From Dimorphilus gyrociliatus (lineage: Eukaryota; Annelida; Polychaeta; Dinophilidae): a stretch of 64,000 nucleotides of DNA. A program made the position numbers and the translations under genes. The notes under the pieces are model-generated. The model did not search any database. It was given only the letters and a program-made list of their open reading frames with translations, and was not told the origin of the DNA. The stretch covers positions 179,540 through 243,539 of the forward strand of contig CAJFCJ010000007.1 of the NCBI GenBank assembly GCA_904063045.1, in the 5' to 3' direction. Below, piece by piece: positions 12,777-24,954 of this stretch (positions are counted from its first letter, which is position 1; each line of letters opens with the position of its first letter).

Positions 12777-14376
12777 CTACCATCCCTTACAAGGCTTCCA
12801 AGTATCAACAACATCTTCTCCTAATTAGAGGAAAAGAAACTTATTATTAATCTGTTAGAAATATAATGGTTTTTTTTTCTCTTGAAAGAATTTTTGTTTA
12901 CCGTCGTGTAAATAATAAATTGAAAACATAGCTGCCGTAGCGCAAGAATGATAGGGAAGTAGGAATAAAGTTGATCCAATAGGATATCTATTTTAGTTAT
13001 TTATAGAATATAAAGAGAGAAGAAAGAAATAGGTTAAAACTATTTCGTTATTGTATATACTCTTACTTTTTAAAATCGATATCTCCTCTCGTTGCAGTAA
13101 CATATCCAATTTCTTGAGTCATTTTAGTTACCCTTCAAAATAATTAAAGAAAGAAATAATAGAAGTCAATATAAAGTATAATATAATACTAAAAGGAATT
13201 ACTTAAGTCTAGGTTCATCGTAGATTAGGCAATAAGATCCGTTTGGTAATTTACCCTTTCCATCATGACTTAAAGCCAAAAATCCTTAAAAGTATTGAAT
13301 CGAGAATGATAAATGCAATAGATATAATTTATTCATGTACCGGCGTCGATTAGCATTTCATTCCTAGATGGATAATGACCGATTATTCTTGTCATTACTC
13401 TACCAGCAATTTCGTTAACATTACACGAGCCAATAACTGATTGTTGGACATCTAATATATCATGTATATAAACATTTTACTATAAAAGCTATATATAAAA
13501 CATAAATGTAGATATATTTAATTATACCATAAAAAATGTAATTTCCGGGATGGAATTCATTAAGATTAGCCATTTTCTTCCCCGGTATGGAACACGTTGG
13601 TGTAGATCCTTGACCAACAATCTTCACTTTAATATCATTTTCCTCCAGGTGTTTTGAAACCTTTAATAGTTTTTCAACGCAACTATTTCCTAATTCTTTT
13701 AATTTATGCTCTCCAGTTACTTCATAACTATTACCATCGTGTACGTAGAGTCCTTCTAATTCTATATGCTCACAATTAGTAATTAATTTAGCAATTTTTA
13801 ATATCTTCTCTTCATTATCGTATTCTATTCCTTCTCTGCCTCCTCCGCACTCAATAGCCAAATATACGGTCCAATTTTTCCCTTCTACTTTATTATCTAG
13901 TAACAACTGTAATCCCTCTTCGCCGTCTATCATTAAATGGAAGGATTTTAGTTTCTTTCTCAATTCCGATATTCTAATTTTTTTTGTTGGATAAAAAGGA
14001 AATTAAAGAAGAAAAACAACAAAAAATATAGGATTATATAGAAATTATTGATAAATATTTATATTGTAAATCTGTTATACCTGGCCAATTTATCGTATGT
14101 AAATATATACCCATATAGGATATCATCGAAACCATTTGCAGCAAAAAATTCGGCTTCAGCAATAGTTGAAACAGTTATTCGCTGTTTAGTGTTATTTGTC
14201 ATAAGATTACCAGCTTCTATTGTTTTAGCGGTTTTCATATGCGGCCTTAAAACAACTTTAAATTTTTCGCATATATCTATCATCTTTTTGGCGTTGTTTG
14301 CAACCTTTTCGCGGTCGATCAGAAAACATGGCGTTTGTAAATCTTGAACCTTTGCAGGGCTTGTTAAATTTTCCAT
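12777..14376 (-). CDS. D-serine dehydratase (PLP- and zinc-dependent, D-threonine-aldolase-like fold)
   Basis: There are seven exons: 14376-14081, 13973-13528, 13451-13341, 13284-13203, 13132-13067, 12987-12902 and 12820-12777. Together they encode 376 residues, the usual length for eukaryotic D-serine dehydratase. The N-terminal alanine-racemase-like barrel contains RPHMKTAKT, where Lys48 is the expected PLP Schiff-base lysine. The second domain has [20 protein letters not shown], then an LIDAGFLALS-type segment and [16 protein letters not shown] gives His347 and Cys349, the zinc ligands of this family, and the protein ends in WKPCKGW. The enzyme converts D-serine to pyruvate and ammonia in the cytosol. 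All six introns are short (56-107 nt). D-threonine aldolase is the main alternative; the HxC zinc site and the length favour the dehydratase. Confidence 0.93.
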
Positions 14377-16812
14377 TGTTACTTAATATACAATTGAACA
14401 ATGAAAGGTCAGAGAATAGAAATGTTTTACGATAAGCAATCTCTTACTTAAAAAATAGAAAACCGAAAGGTCAAGGATAACGTATACTCGTTTTCATGAG
14501 TGTTTGAAGTATATTTCACGTTTTAATAATAACAAAGGAATACTGATAATAAATCATTTTTTATCAATTTTAATAATATTTTTCAAAGCCAAGTTAATAA
14601 ATGCGAAATAATATTAAATTTATAACATTTATAAGATTTTAGTACTCGAATAACCGGTATTCAAACACAATCATCAATAATTTCTATAATCAAATTACTT
14701 ATACTATTAATTATTCTACATCTCATTTTCGTAAAATAGACAGACGTTATTAAGTAAATCAACAATCCATTGACGCCTAAAACACTAAAATCATACACTT
14801 TGAATAGAGGGATAAAGCAATACGTACATTATGGTCTATAAATAGAATTTGTTTTTTATATACAAGAACAGCTAGTTCGATCTTGTAACAATTATATGAA
14901 AACAGATGTTATAATTACAAGATAAACTCATCGCTTAAATTCTAGTGCGAAACTATACTATAATAATAATCCTCTTTCAGGAATTAACTTTTAAAGCCCT
15001 TTATTATTAATTTTTCTTTTCATGGCAACCTTCGTGAGATTTTGTTTAATTAACCTGTTATCTAGGTAAAAATCTTAACGCTGTTAATAAACTTGATTTT
15101 CAATTCTCTATTATAGAAACGTGTAAAGGTGAAAAGAAGGAAAAAAGAAAACGTCAGTGGAAACGTTATAACGTTATATATTACATGAAGTATCGACAAC
15201 TGAGAAGACAATCTCTCCATCTGTAGTTTTAGCTAAGAACTATTTATGCGAATAGTACAGTATATATGCTAAATACTGCAATATAAATGAAAATAAGGAT
15301 AGTTAAACTGAGGCCATAGATGAGAACGGTTTTTTTTTATCAATAGCTCTTCTTTTGTTTAATAACTATCATATTTAATGTTTTACTTTTAATAATCGAA
15401 AATAAGGAAGTTTAATTTTTTAATTATAGAAACCTGCTTTGATTTCTTAAAAGGAATAGGTGAAATATTTTATTAGCGAAACTCGAAAATTATACTTTGA
15501 GGAACTTAATTATAATAAACGACTATTTTACAGGTAAAAATATAAAACCAATTGATTTTGAAAATACAAAGGAACCATCAAGTCATGATCACATAGGCAC
15601 AAATGTTATATTCTGATCCTATAGAATAAAGTGTGCGTGTTTAAAGGAAAGTGCGAATGTATTTGCTTTCCACTGTCGAGAATGACCCTTAAAATCTGAA
15701 AGACGAGAAATTCTGTATAATTACTTTTACTGAATTGATTACGACTATTGTATGCTTTAACACATTTATTTTATGATAAATTATCCAAGATTGAGTGGAA
15801 GCTATGCGTATCTTCCATTAAGGTTGAAGATATAGAATAGTTGTTAAACTATACGAGATATACTATATACAAGGCCATCTTTTAAAATGGTAGATATTGT
15901 AGACTATCAAAAAGAAGTTTCCTATTTTCCTTATAATTAACAAAATCACTTTATTATTGACTATAAGGTTAATACACTACCAGATTCTCAAAAAATATAA
16001 CACTCTTTTTTGCTTCATTAACAAAATGTTGCGGAAGAGGAAAGATATTTTTTCGATGAAAGGCAACATGACCTAGTTTGCCTACCTTATTGTCATGCTT
16101 AAACCAAATGAAAAAAAAAGACTGAAAACAAAAACCTGTGTCTGGCTTTAGCAGAAATTAAAGAAAGTATAGTTTTTTTTCCCTTTTTTGTCAATGTCAC
16201 ATACTTTTTCCCTTAGCTAAAAAGAAAAAAGGCGGAGAGGTAACTGTCTCTCAAATGGAAAGAACGGCATATTTTTAATGTACATAACGAATAGTAATAC
16301 AACTTAAAAGCTTAACTTTTAACTTAAATAAAAGAAGTGTAAAGGAAACTTTTAATGTGATAGCTACTTTTATTATTTCAATTGTGTAACTATTTGAAAA
16401 TCGTGGCGCATATAGTTAATAAACATAGTTCTGAGCCTAGTTTACAGTTTTAATAATAGAGATTCCTTAACAATGGAGGGGATTTCTTCTTTTTTCAAAT
16501 ACCATTCTCTGCAAGATTTTTCAAGCATATGATCTATCTGTGGCTACTCTCTCTGGTGATGACATTTAAAAATCTTCCTTCTCTTGTTCTGCTGACCAAC
16601 TACAAATAATATTTACACCGAATTTACTTATGTCATCTTGTTTCATGTGTAGGAGTTATATATTTCTTATTAATATACCACAGTTAGAACGCTTCCAACT
16701 AAGCTATGAAAATAGTCACGTGGTTAAAGTGACGTCAACAAATCTAAAGCTCATTGTAATCTTTACTAGTTTGTCAGAAGAAGGGTAACATACTCTCAGA
16801 ACAATACGTATA
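14377..16812. other. intergenic, no gene seen
   Basis: AT-rich DNA between the start of D-serine dehydratase and the first exon of a GPCR; the two genes are divergent. I see no coding frame, RNA gene or repeat array, only the promoter-like sites just before 16813. Confidence 0.6.
16717..16737 (+). promoter_or_regulatory. CACGTG E-box plus perfect CRE upstream of a GPCR
   Basis: CACGTG at 16717-16722 and the full cAMP-response palindrome TGACGTCA at 16730-16737 lie within 21 bp, about 75 bp before the GPCR start codon. They suggest a promoter responsive to bZIP and bHLH factors. This is inferred from the motifs alone. Confidence 0.45.
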
Positions 16813-18679
16813 ATGGATAATACTAAATCTCTCGCATATGATTATTATTTTTTCAAAACTGTCCTAGAATTAGAAAAAGGTTTGTATGATTCATAAAGCA
16901 TTTTCATTTAAAAAAATTATGATATTAGTCAAAAGAATAAAAAATACTTTATTTATTTGAGTATAATAAAGAATAGAATTCAATGGAAAAATAGTTTATA
17001 AAACAATGGAAGAAACGTTAAAATAGTAAATAGTCAAATGCTGTATAATTTATTATTTTGTGTTTATATTTTAGTCATCGCACTGGATGGTCTATAATAA
17101 TAACTCCTATTAAAATATTAAAAAGACTATCTCTACTAACCAAATAAAGTAGTAGAATACATTTTAAAATTGGTTTTAGACAAATGTATTGCTGTTGGCC
17201 AATCTTATTAAGTCTGTTTTACAAATTGAAGAAAAATTGAAATAGTTTATATTACTTGAAAAGTCAATCAGTTTGTTTAGTGTTATGATATAAAGTTAAA
17301 AAATAGGCTTATTATGAATGACTTGACTAGAGAATATATTATTTAAGTTTAACAACATAATTATTAACGAACAAAGTATCACACTAAAAAACAAGAGACA
17401 GTTGTCAGGGTTCAATTGACAGGAAGTGCGGGATCCTTTAATACGATTGAATTTATTAGACTGGAAAGGCTTTGATGACCATAAAATTGGTTTTGCTAGG
17501 AGCAATGAAAGAAATATAATTGGTTAGACATTATCTCAACGCAAGTTATAATCAAAAACAACCATATTATCCTCTCTTTAGACAGAGAATTTATGTAATC
17601 AAATTTTTATCTCTTATACATATTTCTACTTTTCTTTACCAACAGTCAGCACCTTAAATTCATCGTTTGACAGTATGGACTCAAATATCTATAATAAAGT
17701 TATCCCTATCATATCGATTATTGGAATAATTAGTAATCTGGTTAATCTTATTATATTTTCTTATCGCTACACTCATTTAAGAAATCAATTTAAAAGAAAT
17801 CTGACACCAACTACAAAATCTAGATACGCCATAGAAAAGGCAACTGTTTTCTTATTCTGCGCTTGGTCAACTTGCAATTGTCTAACCAGCCTTTTATTAA
17901 TACCGTACATGTTCTGCCATAGAACAATTTTTGTCTTTGAATATAAATCTTTTAATTTCTTTTTTCGTCTCTATGGAGAAGCGTTGCAATACTTATTCAG
18001 TCATCTAGGAATATGGTTAGCAATGGTTACTGTAATATCCCAAATGATTTGCATAAGAGAGATCCAACGAGCTCATGTTTTCGTCAGAACGAGAAATCTT
18101 TGGTTGACATTAAGTCTAATACTTGTTACCGTTACAATTGGTCACATTCCAATGATGTTTAAGTACAGGTACAGATTATACAGAGGGAAGTTGAAATCTG
18201 AAGTTTTATACCTACTAGACATTGGCTGGTTCATGGGGTTGCCTGAGCAAGTTGTTTCTTGGCTTTGGTTAATTTTGGGCTACTTTTTACCATTACTTAT
18301 TTTTGTGTTCTGCATAATAGTTATTCTAAATGAATTAAAATCCGAAAGAATAAGATTCAAAAGTACGAGAAGAGCTGTAAAAAGAGCAGTTTATCTTGTC
18401 TGTATTAACGCATTTCTCTTTCTCATTCTACAAACTCCATCACAAGTTTTTAGATTTATTTTGATCCCTTGGAATCCAGGTGAATTGAAAGAGACTTTTT
18501 CAAAATTACGCTTTATGGCTTCTCTTAGTGATCTATCAGCTATTTTATACTATGGATTTAATTGTTTCATTTGCTGTATTGTTGATAAAAAGCAAAGAAT
18601 AACATTTTATAAGCTAATTTTATTTTGTTTAGGTAAAAATTTGATAGAGAATAAAGACTCCCAAGAGGATACTATATGA
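16813..18679 (+). CDS. divergent class A (rhodopsin-like) GPCR, possibly peptide-binding
   Basis: Exon 1 is 16813-16879 and encodes a short Tyr/Asp-containing N-terminus. Exon 2 is 17646-18679; the join is phase 1 and gives 366 residues with an Asn-Ser-Ser glycosylation site before helix 1. Seven hydrophobic helices are visible, with GIISNLVNL in helix 1 as the GN-motif equivalent. The usual E/DRY after helix 3 is replaced by CIREIQRA, and the NPxxY of helix 7 by a SAILYYGFN region, so both activation switches are altered. The arrangement recalls the FMRFamide/myosuppressin-receptor-like groups expanded in many invertebrates, but I cannot assign a ligand. Translation could also begin at the ATG at 17675, but the upstream exon joins in phase and supplies an extracellular N-terminus. 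Confidence 0.85.
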
Positions 18680-20446
18680 GAATTTACAGCTAAGTAGTTG
18701 TTACATAATTAAACAAGACAATCTATAGAACATAAGATTATATATTCTTTACTGTGTTGTTTTTCTTTCTCCGTTGACTTGTTTTTTAATAAATAAAAGA
18801 AAATAGAATATTTCTACAATGGCTAAGTCATGTCATGTTAATATAAGTCATAAGAGACAGTAGTATAGTAATATCCATTTTACACAACACTTTTCTTCTA
18901 CTCTAATATCATGATCTTCATATTATAAACTCCATAAATCTCTTGGACATATTTCAGTAATAAATTTGATCTATTCCGCTATGTTTAATATTATATAACA
19001 AATATATTACAATATAAGCTAGATATTATACTCTTCAAATGTCTTTTAAATACTTTTTCTAATTACCTCAAACGTTCTTAAATTAATTCGGCTGTAATAG
19101 CAGGAATATTAAAGAATTTTCTCTCTTTCTTGTCTGATATAAAAGAACAAGAAAAGATTCGAAAACATTCTAAAAACTTTGTTACGTATTTTATTTACTG
19201 ATTATATATTCGTATTTAGTTTAATGCTCTTTTGAAGAGATCGTAAAGCATCTTTCTGCCAAAAAGTGCCTCTTCAAATTTAATAGATTTTTGCTAATGT
19301 AATAGCCTATTTACACGGTAATATGACATAAAATCATAGTTTTGACATTTTTCCAGTATTATTATTTACGTTGTTTATTTGCTAACGTACTTGTTTACAT
19401 ATAAAACTGTAAATTTTTTTTTCTTTTATACAGCTTCCAATCCTATATCCTTTTATTGAAAGGGAATGAACCAAACCAATGTTTTATACGTATTTCTTTG
19501 ATACTCGTGTTCTGTATGAAATTTTTTTTTTTTAGGATGGGGGAAATAATCAATTAGAAATATTGTAGACAATTTTTTCTTTCTAAGACCTATTTTTAGC
19601 GTCCAAACAAAACCTATTTAAAAGTTCTCCCTCCCTTTATCTTCGCCTTCACCCTTTTTTATGAATGTCTTTCGGATGCGCATAGTGTCAAACTTATAGG
19701 CAATTTATCAAGATAATAGAAATTATATAAACTATATATATAATATTCAGTATATATTACTTTACTGGTAAAAAGAATAATCTTTTATGAACAGACTTTT
19801 ATTTTCTAGTACTGTTAGTCCACTCATTGATTTTCTTTTGTTCTGTCCTATCTTTTCGTTCTCTAATTCGGTCAAATGATAAGAAAGAAAAAACAGTTTA
19901 AGATTTATATAATAGAGCTTTTAAAATGAAGCTTATCTAAAGCATAACATACAATATACAGTATAAATTATAACAGATTACAAAGGTTATTCGAGTTCAA
20001 AAAATGACAAATCACCTTTTAATAATTATATTTCTTCTTTAACTATCTAATGATTGAATATCTAGTCTATAATTTGTTTAAAGGCCTTTTGACTATACTT
20101 TGATTATAAGAAAATATTCTATCTATCGAAAGGTAATGGTAAAACTGTTATAGAAAATGAATACTTAAAAAGTACGCATTTGAGGAAAGGAAGATAATTC
20201 GTAAAAACTAATATAACCAATACAATTTTACAATATGGTTTCCTGCTTCTATCTCAATAAAATCATAATCTGTATTACGTATTATCACTACCGAAAGTAT
20301 AAGGAATCTGTAAATAATTCAATAATATAATACAATTAAATGATAGTTTTAAGTTTATATTTACAATTTTGGTCATTGGAAAAGATTTTTATCCTTTAGA
20401 ACATGTTCATTCCTTATCTTCCTTAGCGGAAAAATATGCGTTGGAA
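18680..20446. other. intergenic, no gene seen
   Basis: AT-rich DNA between the 3' ends of a + strand GPCR and the minus-strand IL-17-like gene. No coding frame, RNA gene or array stands out. Confidence 0.6.
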
Positions 20447-21250
20447 TTATTGCAAATTTTCATTCGATTTCATTCTCGGTTTCGGAATATAGTTTGCCAA
20501 AAATGACAACCTATCTACCATACATTCACACCCAACTTTAATAGGTATCATTTCCCTCCTCCAAGCGTGCATGATAACGGTCTGACCTCCTTTTAGGACT
20601 AAGGTGCAGTATCCTTGCCTCCTCCTCAGTAAATTAACATTACTTAAAGATGTAAAGCACTTTCCATGATTACTATTTGCAATTGTTATACATCCAGTTT
20701 CTGATGGGTGACAATAAGCTTCATTCAAAATACTTGGCCAATATTGAGTCGAATCCAATCGAGTGGTCCCAGCACATTCAGTACATAAATGTAGGTAACC
20801 ATCGTTCTCTCGACCTCTTGGGCGACAGTAATCTGTTAGTTTCGTATCTGTAAGCGAGAGTCCGTCAAACGTTTTATTCTGGCCCTTAATCTCTTTTAAA
20901 GCGGAAATGATATCGGATCTTTTCAATATAGTCATTCCGGACACTTCTGTTAAACTCTGTAAAGTTTCACGAGAATTAATTAAATCTCTGAAATTTTCAT
21001 CGGCTTCTCTCTGATTTTCAGCCACTATACCCGAATCAAAATATTTCAAGTAGTTCAGCTTATCCTCTCGAGTCCACTCTACTTCAGAATATTGCGGATG
21101 TAGTGATCTTAGAGTACCACACGGAATGGATATATTGTGAACAATTAGCGTAGAACACTGACCATCACCGAGAAATAGGAAAAGAAAACCGAGATGAAAT
21201 AACCAACTCATCTCGAAGCCGTTTAAATTGAACATTTTCATTACAATCAT
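20447..21250 (-). CDS. IL-17-like secreted cystine-knot cytokine
   Basis: A single exon of 267 codons. Residues about 1-31 form a signal peptide with a hydrophobic core ending near GDGQC. A long pro-like or divergent region of roughly 100 residues carries one Asn-Lys-Thr glycosylation site. The C-terminal part has the IL-17 fold signature: a YWPSILNEAYC segment (compare the YP-x-VIWEAKC of IL-17), then GCI, an LLRRRQGYC strand and IKVGCECMV at the end. Cys180, Cys187, Cys241 and Cys243 sit at the positions of the conserved cystine-knot pairs, with further cysteines at 142, 156, 159, 198 and 215. IL-17 proteins are secreted dimers acting through SEFIR-domain receptors, and many lophotrochozoans have several copies. 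No dibasic site clearly separates a propeptide. Spaetzle or another cystine-knot factor is less likely. Confidence 0.88.
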   Translation of the reverse strand: MIVMKMFNLNGFEMSWLFHLGFLFLFLGDGQCSTLIVHNISIPCGTLRSLHPQYSEVEWTREDKLNYLKYFDSGIVAENQREADENFRDLINSRETLQSLTEVSGMTILKRSDIISALKEIKGQNKTFDGLSLTDTKLTDYCRPRGRENDGYLHLCTECAGTTRLDSTQYWPSILNEAYCHPSETGCITIANSNHGKCFTSLSNVNLLRRRQGYCTLVLKGGQTVIMHAWRREMIPIKVGCECMVDRLSFLANYIPKPRMKSNENLQ

Positions 21251-23492
21251 TTTAATTCAGTATGATAACAGATAACGTTGTGTCAGATTCGATTATTCAT
21301 TCATAAAGATATATTCTGTATGTATATATATATATATAATATAGAATTGATTATTTCGGCTAGTTATATTTTATCTACAGTCAAGTACTACTAATTTCCA
21401 AAGAAATCAAATGATATTTTTCTAATTTCTTTATTGAAAGACTTTACTTCTCTTTTAAAGTAAATACACTTGAAATTCCAATACACTCTTCATCTTAAGT
21501 ATTACCATATTGATATCTATTATCAATAGACTCAAAGGGATAAAATGTTTTTCCAGTTTAATAATCTACGAATTTTTCTTCAATGAATAAAAAGAGCTAT
21601 AATTACCTTTTCGTTTCACTTTTGATATTAATACACTGTCTTTTAAGAACCTGAAAAAAAGACACCCTAAGTAAAAAGTTATTAATAGTCTCAAATTTCT
21701 AATTTAAGGTGAATATAATTTTAAATAGGCGTATATACAGTAAATTTATATATACAATAAAGTAATAGATAATATTAAAACCTTTAAATATTTCATAGTA
21801 AAGTTCAAAATTAAAAGTTCACTGACCAATCTTTAATTGACCCTAAGACAGTTTGTTATATAATTTCTATATATACAGTATATATATGTTGATAAAAAAA
21901 ATGACCATTTCGATGTATTAGAACAAAACTGACTGTAAATCGTATATTACTGTATGTTTGAATAAATAATATATTTTCCTCTTTGAAAGTCAGTTTCGTA
22001 CAACTTAAAAGATAACTTAATATTTCTAAAACCTTATCTAGTCGTTTTTGTAAATTGTTTAAATATCTTTCAAAGCGTTAAAATAATCATTTAATCCATT
22101 TTATTATTTTTTTTCATACTCCTATTCTCCAACTTAAAATTGAAAAAAAACTATACATATGTATGTACTGATATTTTTTTGTATTGCAGCTTGGATTAAT
22201 GACGTTTAAAGGTGACATTATACTCTATATGTTACTTCTGAAAAAGTATGTCACGTAGTAAATTTGATACCAAACATTCAATAAAAAACGTAATTTTCCA
22301 TCTCAAGTTACTCATCTTATAAATAGAAAGTAGTATATATTTATTCATATCTTTACTTTTACCTAGTTTCACTTTTAAATTGTCGCATGTAAAGGTCATG
22401 TCCTTTTTTTTTTAAAGATCACCTAATTCATATGATTTTATTAATATCATCAATTTATCCTTATTGGTTGTATATGAAATTATAAAATAACGACCCCCGA
22501 TACGTGTAAGAAAAAGAAATATATGTATTTATCGATATAACAATCTAGATGGCATCTTTTCATTGATATTTTTATACTATTTAACTATGCTAAATAAAAA
22601 GTTCAAATAGCTTGGTCCTGTATAATTACAAGCTTTATAAGCCGTAATAATTATATTAGATATTAAGTAACTCGTCTGTTTACTTCGTACTTATCAAACA
22701 CATATATATATATCTAAATTATACAGTAGATATGATAAACCTTTTGGAAAAGATGGCTGTTGAAAATCAAAAATGCATATAACTAGCGTGATTAATGTTT
22801 CTGAATTGATTCCTACGCCTGAACGAGGATAATCCCTTGAGCCTTAATGAAACTTTTACAATTTACTCTTCTCAATCTTTTTCATCCGGTTTCACTTTTA
22901 CTGAAATGTATCTCTTTTCCCTTTTCCATCTAACTTTAAAATTTTAAAAGAATACGACAAAACTTAAAGACAGTCTTTGTTAAAGAGACAATGAAAATGA
23001 TGAATTACCCTTGTACATAAAAAAACGTTTATTGACATGATATCAGTTGCAATAGAGATGTAATTAAATATATTTTATCTTGTTGTCTGAACCTATAAGG
23101 AATGCGACGTGAGGTGATATGCTTTAGGTTTTTCTGTGTATTTAAATTTATGTTTTTAACATAAAACCCAATCAATCACTTGTTTAATTGTTATCTTTTA
23201 TCATAAAATTTATATCTAATAATGTCTTTGTTTTCTATAAATAAGAAATAAAAAATAGAAAGGAATTCAAGAAGAATATGGTCAAAAAAAAGTGTACAAA
23301 CAAACATTTTTTTATTCTAGGCTAGCAAAATCTTTAGGTTTTATTTCTCTTCTTTTCTTATTCTAATCTAACTTTGTTAGTCGACAAGGGAAGGAGTTAA
23401 TTCAACCATTTAGTCGCCTTTCCAAACATTTCTACCTGCCTCTCTTCGGCTATAGATGAAAACAAGCACGTCGTTCGTGTCGAACTAGCCAT
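21251..23492. other. intergenic, no gene seen
   Basis: AT-rich DNA upstream of the IL-17-like gene and downstream of the Cys-loop receptor gene. It holds a TATACAGTATA palindrome at 21872-21882 and short TA runs. No coding frame is supportable. Confidence 0.6.
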
Positions 23493-24954
23493 TTAATTCG
23501 GTTTTGGCATAAAAAATATAATATTCAGCGTTAAAGCAGAAAGAAATACAAAAAACAATAATTTATCGACAAATGACGTGAAACTCTGCCAATAATTCGC
23601 TATGATTAAGTGACTCTTTTGTGTTGTCTCTTTATCGTCAGATGATGATGATAAGCATTCCGGTTTCATTGGAATTCCTCTGGAATGTTCCTCATAGTCT
23701 TCAGACGTTTTACATTTCTTTCGCAAGTTATGTATCTAGAAAATATTTTGATAAATAAAGAGAAAACTGGAAATATAAAAAAATCAATTTGTAAACCTGT
23801 CTGATTAATTTAGGTGGTACACACTTCAATTGGTTTACATGAACCATTATGAGAGAGAAAGAGATAACCAACGAATTAAGTACCAAGCTTATCCAACAAT
23901 AATAACTGAGTTTTATATTTCCATTTGGCGGCATCAGTTGTACAATAATTAGAAAGAAAATTACAACTCCAGAAAAAAGAGCCATGCCCGTCGATGTCCT
24001 ATCGGGTCTTGAAGGAGGTATTAGATATACAAAAGGTGTGATTACGGATAAAAGAACAACTGGTATAATGATAAACTGTGATATGAAGAAGCAAAAAAGA
24101 AAAGAAAAATGAGAAATTGCTTTACTTTTACCTTTTATACGAATTTTAAAAATATACCTGAACGTAGAATTCACTTTTACGACGAAGAACTAAATAAAAG
24201 AAGATATCAATGTAAGTATCAGAGCAGCAGCTATAATTACTTAGTTTTCTAACACCAAAAGTTTCGAGCATTGTAAACTCAGCGTTTTCTAAATATTCAG
24301 ATAAATCAACAGGTGTATTCTCCGCTATTCTTATATCAATAAATTCACTTGAATGAACCCATGATCCAAATTTTAGGCTACAATTTTGAACGTCAAACGG
24401 AAAATCTCTCATATTAGTTTCGCAACTAGATTGATAAATTATTGGCGGTATCCACTGACATATTCCATCGTAACCCAAGAGTATGTTTATATCCAGGGTA
24501 TCCTTTTCAATGTTTCTCCTGGATATGCTAACAAGCAAAGAGAAATAAAAAAGAGATTCATAAAAAGTAATTTAACTACTTACCTAGAATACAAGAAAAT
24601 GTCAGGAACCCAAATATCGTGTGGTGATACAGTTAATTTTCTTATACCACCAAAATCTTTCGGATCCCAATTATGAATTTGATCTTGCCAACTCATCCTT
24701 TTCCATACTAAAAATTCAATATATTGCATCTTCTCGTTTAGTGAGAGAATTTGCACAAGCAATAGGCTAAAATTTACTTGTAGGGGTTCGGAGAATGTCA
24801 ATCTTGGAATAACGTTTCGATTTTCCGAGCCTATTTTACTCTTAAGATATCGTCGTAACTCTAGTTCATGAGAAATATTACCTTTGGTTGAAGAAACTAC
24901 TGAAACAATTACCAAAATAAGAATAAATAAGAAAATCTTCCAAATCCACTTCAT
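23493..24954 (-). CDS. nicotinic-type Cys-loop ligand-gated ion channel subunit, divergent alpha-like
   Basis: Four exons, 24954-24584, 24527-24158, 24075-23797 and 23735-23493, encode 420 residues. A signal peptide is followed by the ligand-binding domain: VWKRMSWQD and WVPDIFLYS (loop A region), QWIPPIIYQSSC, then the Cys-loop Cys159-x13-Cys173 containing FPFDVQNC. Loop C has the vicinal pair Cys224-Cys225 (YSCC), the mark of alpha-type acetylcholine receptor subunits. Helices M1 to M3 follow, then a loop of only about 60 residues and M4 at the C-terminus. The intracellular end of M2 has SRPDRTSTG instead of the usual GEK-type ring, so ion selectivity may differ. The closest family is nicotinic; the ligand cannot be stated from sequence. 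Introns are 56, 82 and 61 nt. Confidence 0.9.

Noticed and set aside
17296-17505. 69-codon minus-strand frame with a hydrophobic helix
   Set aside because: It lies inside the GPCR intron, has no ATG-supported start or splice partner, and a single hydrophobic run is expected by chance in AT-rich DNA.
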